A DNA stretch of 9,813 nucleotides. It comes from an uncultured Chloroflexota bacterium. Its GTDB lineage: Bacteria; Chloroflexota; Anaerolineae; Aggregatilineales; Phototrophicaceae. Where the stretch lies: positions 1-9,813 of the forward strand of contig CALBRY010000217.1 in assembly GCA_937927665.1 (NCBI GenBank), given 5' to 3'. The notes below the pieces were generated by a model. It saw only the letters and a program-made list of their open reading frames with translations, made no database searches and had not been told where the DNA came from. Below are positions 5,479 to 9,813 of the stretch, piece after piece. The position numbers and the translations under genes are program-made. Positions within the stretch are counted from its first letter, which is position 1; every line of letters starts with the position of its first letter.

Positions 5479-7089
5479 ATGGACTTTCAGAATCTCATCG
5501 CGCAAAACCGCCTGCTGACAGACGAAGTAAAAAGACGTGTCGATCAGCTTGCGGCGATCACAACAGTTGCGGCTAGTGTCAGTCAATCGCTGGACTTAAA
5601 TAACGTCCTCAAAACCGCGCTGCAAGCCGTCCTTGATATCACCAGCGCTGAAGCAGGCGGCATCAGCATGATCGAGCCGGAAACGGGCGAAGTTGTCTTG
5701 CGGGCACAACAAGGCTGGATGAACGACTTTGTCAACACGCGCTCGATCCGCGTGCCGCTCGGTATGGGGATGAGCGGACGGGTGATCGCCGCCGATAATG
5801 TGATCGTATGGAACGACTTGGAACAGGCGAGCGAACTCCATGTGCCATCGTTCCGCGATGAGCCGTTCGGCAGCATCGTGATGGCTCCTATGCACGCGCG
5901 CGGGCGTATCGTCGGTCTGCTCAGCCTCATGAGCGCGAAGAAAAACGCCTTTAACGAGGAAATTGTCTCGGTTTTGCGGGCGATTGCGGATACGGTCGGC
6001 GTTGCGCTCGAAAATGCACGCCTGTACGAAACCAGCGTCGAAACACAAAGCCGCTTGAGCGCGATCCTCCGCTCATCGGGTGACGGAATTATCGCCACCG
6101 ATCAGCATGGGCGTGTTCAGTTGGTCAACACCACCGCGCAGAATCTTCTTTCGGTTGAAAGCGACGTGTTGATCGGTGTGCCGCTGCGTGAAGCCCCCCT
6201 GCCCCCTCACCTGCTTGATGCGCTGGTAATCGCGCTTTCGGCGCACGGCGATGAGGCAAAACGCATGTTTCAAATCTCGCTGGATAACCAGCGTGTTCTA
6301 TCGGTGCTTGTTTCGCCCATCTATGTCGATCGCCAATTTGAATCGTATTCATTGATGGACGGTTGGGTAGTCGTCTTGCAGGATGTGACTCACCTGCATC
6401 AGGCAGAGATCGCACGCACGCAGTTTATCCAAGCAGCAGCACATGATATGCGAAATCCGCTCGGTGTGGCGTTGAATTCGCTCGAACTGCTTCACGAGCA
6501 GTTCCCGGATGATTATGATGTTGGCGAACTTATCCGCCTTGCCAGTGTGAGCGTCACCCGGATTGACTCGCTCATCACGGATTTGCTGAATCTGGAGCAG
6601 ATCAGCAGCGGTTACGGCTTCAACTTGATCGAGGTTGATCCGCGTGACCTCATCGAACAAACCGCCGGGGATATCTGGCAGCTTCTTCAAGAACACCGTC
6701 TGAAATTCCGCGTTGAGCTTCAGCCGCACATCCCAACACTGACGATTGACCGCCGGTGGGTCAGCCGCGCCATAACCAACTATCTCGATAACGCGATCAA
6801 GTACACGCCGCCGGGCGGCTTAGTCGTGCTGCGCGCCTACCTGAATGATCAACACTTGCATATCGAAGTTACCGACGATGGACCCGGCATCCCGTATGAA
6901 GCACAGGCGCGCATTTTTGAGCGTTTTTACCGCGCCGAAGGCACATCGCATATCCCCGGCACAGGGTTAGGCTTGGCAATCGTTAAATCTGTTGCCGAAG
7001 CGCACGGCGGGAGTGTTTATCTCCTCAGTGAGCCGGGACAGGGCAGCACATTCGGAATGACGCTGATCGTGCCGCACGCGAACGGGTAA
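5479..7089 (+). CDS. Soluble GAF-PAS sensor histidine kinase
   Basis: The 536-residue protein has no transmembrane segment, so it senses in the cytoplasm. In order: a short N-terminal helix, a GAF domain (about 25-178, with GMGMSGRVIA and GSIVMAPMHARGRIVGLLSL), a PAS domain (about 188-308, LRSSGDGIIATDQHGRVQLVN), a HisKA dimerisation helix with the phospho-acceptor H322 in HDMRNPLG, and a HATPase domain. The ATP site shows the N-box NYLDNAIKYT (434-443), the G1 box DDGPGIP, the F-box IFERFYR and the G2 box GTGLGLAIV. All catalytic motifs are intact, so it should autophosphorylate. No intact response regulator is next to it; the two receiver proteins in the window have lost key residues, so its partner probably lies elsewhere. 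The GAF ligand cannot be told from sequence. It converges on the ABC ATPase gene with a 4-bp gap. Confidence 0.95.
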   Translation: MDFQNLIAQNRLLTDEVKRRVDQLAAITTVAASVSQSLDLNNVLKTALQAVLDITSAEAGGISMIEPETGEVVLRAQQGWMNDFVNTRSIRVPLGMGMSGRVIAADNVIVWNDLEQASELHVPSFRDEPFGSIVMAPMHARGRIVGLLSLMSAKKNAFNEEIVSVLRAIADTVGVALENARLYETSVETQSRLSAILRSSGDGIIATDQHGRVQLVNTTAQNLLSVESDVLIGVPLREAPLPPHLLDALVIALSAHGDEAKRMFQISLDNQRVLSVLVSPIYVDRQFESYSLMDGWVVVLQDVTHLHQAEIARTQFIQAAAHDMRNPLGVALNSLELLHEQFPDDYDVGELIRLASVSVTRIDSLITDLLNLEQISSGYGFNLIEVDPRDLIEQTAGDIWQLLQEHRLKFRVELQPHIPTLTIDRRWVSRAITNYLDNAIKYTPPGGLVVLRAYLNDQHLHIEVTDDGPGIPYEAQARIFERFYRAEGTSHIPGTGLGLAIVKSVAEAHGGSVYLLSEPGQGSTFGMTLIVPHANG

Positions 7090-7106
7090 GCGCTTACGCG
7101 CGTTCG
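7079..7106. other. Hairpin with palindromic stop codons at convergent junction
   Basis: GTAAGCGCTTAC (7086-7097) is a perfect 12-bp palindrome. It contains the TAA stop of the kinase gene (7087-7089) and, on the other strand, the TAA stop of the ATPase gene (7096-7094). Outer arms CGAACG (7079-7084) and CGTTCG (7101-7106) extend the pairing with small bulges. No U-tract follows, so it may mark transcript ends without being a classic intrinsic terminator. Confidence 0.55.
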
Positions 7107-7852
7107 ATTGCCGAACGCACCAGCAGGGCTACATCGCCAAACGCTGTGCTGTACGCATCTTCTTGAGCGCGGGGACGTGGGATCGATACGCGAATATCCG
7201 CGATCACCTGACCGGGGCGGTGGCTCAACACGATCACCCGATCGGACAGCATGACCGCCTCGTGAATATCGTGCGTCACCATCATGACTGTCTGCCGGTC
7301 ATGCGCCCACATGCCGATCAAATCCTGACTCAGCCGTTCGCGTGTGAGCGCATCAAGCGCCCCGAACGGTTCATCGAGCAGAAGCGCATCCGGTTTTTGA
7401 ATCAATACCCGACCGAGTGCGACCCGTTGTGCCATGCCTCCGCTTAATTCGGCAGGATAGGATGTTGGGCAGTCTAATCCAAGACGGGGGAGCAGCGACA
7501 GCGCGGCGGCGGTGCGCTCCTTTTTGGCAATCCCCGCCAATTCGAGCGGCAGCGCGATGTTATCCGTAACCGTGCGCCACGGCAGCAGGTTCGCCTCTTG
7601 AAACATCAACGCCACACGGGGACTCGGCGCTGTGATCGGCGTATCATCGAGCCATACGCCACCTGCCGCTGGTTTGATCAATCCGGCAACCGCGCGGATC
7701 AGCGTACTTTTCCCTGACCCGGACGGACCGACAAACGAGACGAACTCACCCGGCTGAATTGTGAAGCTGATAGGACCGAGCGCATTTAATTCGCGCCCAT
7801 CGATCGATTGGTACGATACGGTCAGGTTCCGCACCGCAATTTCTGCTGACAT
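7094..7852 (-). CDS. ABC transporter ATP-binding protein (TauB/SsuB/ThiZ type)
   Basis: The 252-residue protein has every ABC ATPase motif: Walker A GPSGSGKST (42-50), Q-loop Q85 (MFQEANLLPW), signature LSGGM (136-140), Walker B LLLDE (157-161), D-loop GALD and H-loop H194 (VTHDIHEAV). The LLPWRTV stretch after the Q-loop and the GALDALTRERL segment are typical of the nitrate/sulfonate/taurine/pyrimidine importer family. It would energise uptake with the permease and binding protein encoded upstream on the same strand. AAGGA (7863-7859) sits 6 nt before the ATG. It is the third gene of the operon and is separated from the binding protein gene by 83 bp that include a hairpin repeat. Substrate specificity does not reside in this subunit. 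Confidence 0.95.
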   Translation of the reverse strand: MSAEIAVRNLTVSYQSIDGRELNALGPISFTIQPGEFVSFVGPSGSGKSTLIRAVAGLIKPAAGGVWLDDTPITAPSPRVALMFQEANLLPWRTVTDNIALPLELAGIAKKERTAAALSLLPRLGLDCPTSYPAELSGGMAQRVALGRVLIQKPDALLLDEPFGALDALTRERLSQDLIGMWAHDRQTVMMVTHDIHEAVMLSDRVIVLSHRPGQVIADIRVSIPRPRAQEDAYSTAFGDVALLVRSAIERA

Positions 7853-7868
7853 GGAATATCCTTACTCA

Positions 7869-7925
7869 AACCGCAGAGAGAAAAGCGTTAACGCAAGGGC
7901 GCGAAGAGGTTCTCCGCGCCTTTGC
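7869..7925. repeat. AACCGCAGAG hairpin repeat, copy 2, inside the ABC operon
   Basis: AACCGCAGAG (7869-7878) followed by an AAAAGCGTT stretch matches the left half of the repeat at 4105-4174. It continues into a hairpin GCAAGGGCGCG (7893-7903) / CGCGCCTTTGC (7915-7925), with one G-T wobble and additional AGA/TCT pairing near the loop. GCGTTAACGC (7885-7894) is itself palindromic. On the transcribed minus strand the hairpin starts 10 nt after the binding-protein stop codon and is followed after about 8 nt by TTTT. This suits partial termination or 3'-end protection. Confidence 0.7.
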
Positions 7926-7935
7926 TTATATCCGC

Positions 7936-9063
7936 TTACGGGAGTTGGGGCAGGAAATCATTCGTGTATGCGCCGCTCAGATCAGGCATCTCATCCAAGA
8001 ATCCCATCGTGATCAAGGTTTGCGCGGTGGTTTCCCATGCTGCCGGATCCGTGTAACCAAGCGGATCATTCGCCCACAGCGCCGCCGTATTGAGCAGAAT
8101 CTCAAACTGAAGCGCGGCATCCCGATCGGTCACTTCTGCCAGCGATTCGCGCAGTGCTTGATCATAAACCACACCGTCGAGCGCTGACCCGTCCGCGCTT
8201 TCGCTGGCGCTCGCGGAGGCGGCTTCCAGCCATGCGCGGAAATCATCACTCAGCGGCAGCCCTTCGACATACGGTGCGCTGAGTAAATACGCTTCCGCCG
8301 GGTTGGCGAGGACATCACGCACCGCTTGATCAATCGCCGCCACCATCGCGCTGACGAGTTCGGGATTCTCCGCCATCGTTTGCTCATTCGTGACCAGCCC
8401 ATTCGAGACGACTGCCGCATAATCGGAGACGGGTAACACACGAATACCGGTCACACTGCCGCAGTCTCCCGCATCGATGCGATTCTGAATTTGCAGCGGC
8501 TCATTGTTGACATATACTGCCGCCGCTTCCACCCCACCAATGCAGATCACTTCCGTCGCATTAAAACCAATCTCCTGAATGCTGAGATCACTTTCGGTCA
8601 TGCCGTTGGCGATCAGGGTCGCAATCAAGCCGCTGTAGGATGCCCCAAAGCGCCCCGGCAGTCCCACACGCCGCCCCGCCAAGTCGGCGATCGATTCGAT
8701 GCCGGAATTTTCGGTTGCGACAATGGCGACCGGGAACTGATGGAACCATTGATAGACGTAAACTACCGGGCGACCATTCGCCCGCGCCGTAATCACCTGT
8801 TCGCCGCTGATGATCCCGAACTGGCGCGAACCGCTGGCGATCAAATCCACCCCGATCGGCTCGTCGCCGTGTTCAATCGTGAGGTTGATGCCCGCTTCGG
8901 CAAAGTAGCCTTTTTCGATTGCGACATAGAACGGCGCAAACTGGATATTCGGTACAAACGTCAAGAACAACGTTTGATCGACCGTTTCCTGCGCCGCTGT
9001 GCCGAATGTGCCAACAGCGATCATCACCAGCGCCGCGAGTACCCCAAAAGCCTTACGCATCAT
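7936..9063 (-). CDS. ABC transporter substrate-binding protein, NMT1/THI5-like
   Basis: The frame extends upstream to a GTG at 9099. I choose the ATG at 9063 because AGGAG lies 10 nt before it and a signal peptide begins there (MMRKAF, hydrophobic core 5-22, likely signal peptidase I cut after A24). There is no lipobox Cys, which is unusual if the organism is monoderm. The mature part has the family's opening FVPNIQFAPFYVAIEKGYFAEAGI (36-59), then the glycine turn LAGRRVGLPG (128-137) and YVNNEP (184-189). The family binds pyrimidine precursors of thiamine, sulfonates, nitrate or related small molecules; the YVNNEP region resembles ThiY-type proteins, so a thiamine pyrimidine precursor is my first guess, unproven. 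The mature protein has only two Cys (C174, C201), which could form a disulfide. An Ala/Ser-rich stretch (281-294) looks like a flexible insertion. Length is 375 residues. Confidence 0.9.
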   Translation of the reverse strand: MMRKAFGVLAALVMIAVGTFGTAAQETVDQTLFLTFVPNIQFAPFYVAIEKGYFAEAGINLTIEHGDEPIGVDLIASGSRQFGIISGEQVITARANGRPVVYVYQWFHQFPVAIVATENSGIESIADLAGRRVGLPGRFGASYSGLIATLIANGMTESDLSIQEIGFNATEVICIGGVEAAAVYVNNEPLQIQNRIDAGDCGSVTGIRVLPVSDYAAVVSNGLVTNEQTMAENPELVSAMVAAIDQAVRDVLANPAEAYLLSAPYVEGLPLSDDFRAWLEAASASASESADGSALDGVVYDQALRESLAEVTDRDAALQFEILLNTAALWANDPLGYTDPAAWETTAQTLITMGFLDEMPDLSGAYTNDFLPQLP

Positions 9064-9073
9064 CTTTGAACAG

Positions 9074-9078
9074 CTCCT
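9074..9078 (-). promoter_or_regulatory. Ribosome binding site of the substrate-binding protein gene
   Basis: AGGAG on the minus strand, 10 nt before the ATG at 9063, decides between this start and the in-frame GTG at 9099 that overlaps the permease stop codon. Confidence 0.7.
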
Positions 9079-9098
9079 ACGTGCTTCCACAAAACCCA

Positions 9099-9813
9099 CT
9101 ACTGACGCCGCTGCCAGAACAGCAAACGCCGTTCCAGCAGGGAGATCATGCCGTACATAATGCGCGCAATCGCCGCCAGCGTGATCACCGCCACAAGGAC
9201 AAGCGGCGTATCAAAACTGAAGCGCGCCTGATTGATCAACCGTCCTAAGCCCGCATCCGCCATGACAAATTCACCCACAACCGCGCCGATCACCGCCAGC
9301 GTAGCGCTCACCTTCAAGCCGCCGAGCAGAATTGGCAGCGAATGCGGCACTTCTACTTTGATGAATGTTTGCCAGCGGGTCGCGTTCAGGGAGCGCATCA
9401 AATCATGCAGCACCGGGGGAACGCTGCGAATGCCGATCATGGTGTTTAACAGCATGGGGAAAAAGACGATCAATGCGCTGGTGACGATCTTGCTGGTCGG
9501 TCCGCTGCCAAACCAGATGACGAGCAGCGGCGCATACGCCACAACGGGCGTTGACTGCACCGCTACGATCAGCGGAGACAGAACCGCCTCAAGGGTGCGA
9601 TTTTTGCCGATTAACGTACCGAGGATCACCGCTGCCGTTACGCCGAACGCTAAACCCGCGAGCATCTGCGAAACGGTGGTGCTGGTGTGCAGCCATAATG
9701 TGCCATCAAGGATCGCTTCCCAGAAGCGCTCGATGACGGCGATAGGGGGCGGAATGATGAATTCGGGATACACGCGCAGCCAGACCATGATCTGCCACAG
9801 CGCGATCACCACC
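9099..9813 (-). CDS. ABC transporter permease, TauC/SsuC/ThiX type (5' end outside window)
   Basis: The frame runs off the right edge, so the N-terminus is missing; the first visible residues (VVIALWQIMVWL) are part of membrane helix 1. About 237 residues are present, against roughly 250-270 usual for the family, so little is lost. The sequence shows FIIPPPIAV after helix 1, several further hydrophobic helices, and the cytoplasmic EAA-type loop LNATRWQTFIKVEVPHSLPILLGGLK, which docks on the ATPase. It forms the membrane channel of the importer, probably as a homodimer. It is the first visible gene of the operon, with a 35-nt gap to the chosen start of the binding protein gene. Any promoter or TPP riboswitch would be outside the window. 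Confidence 0.92.
   Translation of the reverse strand, partial: VVIALWQIMVWLRVYPEFIIPPPIAVIERFWEAILDGTLWLHTSTTVSQMLAGLAFGVTAAVILGTLIGKNRTLEAVLSPLIVAVQSTPVVAYAPLLVIWFGSGPTSKIVTSALIVFFPMLLNTMIGIRSVPPVLHDLMRSLNATRWQTFIKVEVPHSLPILLGGLKVSATLAVIGAVVGEFVMADAGLGRLINQARFSFDTPLVLVAVITLAAIARIMYGMISLLERRLLFWQRRQ

Noticed and set aside
5583..6098. Long minus-strand open frames opposite the histidine kinase GAF region
   Set aside because: The kinase frame has continuous domain evidence, and the antisense frames show no motif or ribosome site.
8491..9069. Plus-strand open frame opposite the substrate-binding protein gene
   Set aside because: It is a shadow of the binding protein gene; its translation is Arg-rich without a recognisable fold.
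9099..9813. TPP riboswitch for the importer operon
   Set aside because: The leader of the operon is outside the window, and no THI-box sequence is visible inside it.

Overview
This is a bacterial chromosomal window with moderately high G+C and tight gene packing. I recognise no mobile element, phage gene, CRISPR array, tRNA or rRNA. The gene set suggests an environmental, possibly Chloroflexota/Anaerolineae-like bacterium. That set includes a cytoplasmic GAF-PAS histidine kinase, two proteins with degenerate receiver domains, a VC1184-type class V aminotransferase and an NMT1/THI5-type ABC importer. Dispersed AACCGCAGAG hairpin repeats fit this too. The taxonomic call is an inference and no single gene here proves it.

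Left part (1-2087): the C-terminal part of a charged, FG-motif-bearing protein with one C-terminal membrane helix is followed by rpsT (ribosomal protein bS20). rpsT has a near-consensus promoter directly behind the upstream stop codon and a strong hairpin-plus-U-tract terminator. That terminator also serves a convergent OmpR/PhoB-type regulator whose receiver domain has lost most phosphorylation residues. The regulator has its own sigma70-like promoter, and a non-coding stretch of about 350 bp with small dyads separates it from the next gene.

Middle (2088-7089): an M20-family metallopeptidase and a receiver-GAF protein form a two-gene operon. It converges on a PLP-dependent enzyme annotated in databases as cysteine desulfurase-like, which lacks the catalytic cysteine. 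A hairpin repeat fills that junction. The PLP enzyme is divergent from the soluble histidine kinase, and the shared intergenic region holds a perfect 8-bp inverted repeat overlapping the predicted promoter of the PLP enzyme gene.

Right part (7090-9813): a minus-strand operon in the order permease (cut by the window edge), substrate-binding protein, ATPase encodes an importer of the nitrate/sulfonate/taurine/pyrimidine-precursor class. The binding protein belongs to the NMT1/THI5 superfamily, so a thiamine pyrimidine precursor is a plausible substrate but is not proven. A second copy of the hairpin repeat lies between the binding protein and ATPase genes, where it could set their relative expression.

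I found no clearly new multi-gene system. The observations most worth a second look are the dyad over the divergent promoter at 5380-5415, the two degenerate receivers near an orphan kinase, the missing cysteine in the PLP enzyme, and the hairpin repeats at gene junctions.
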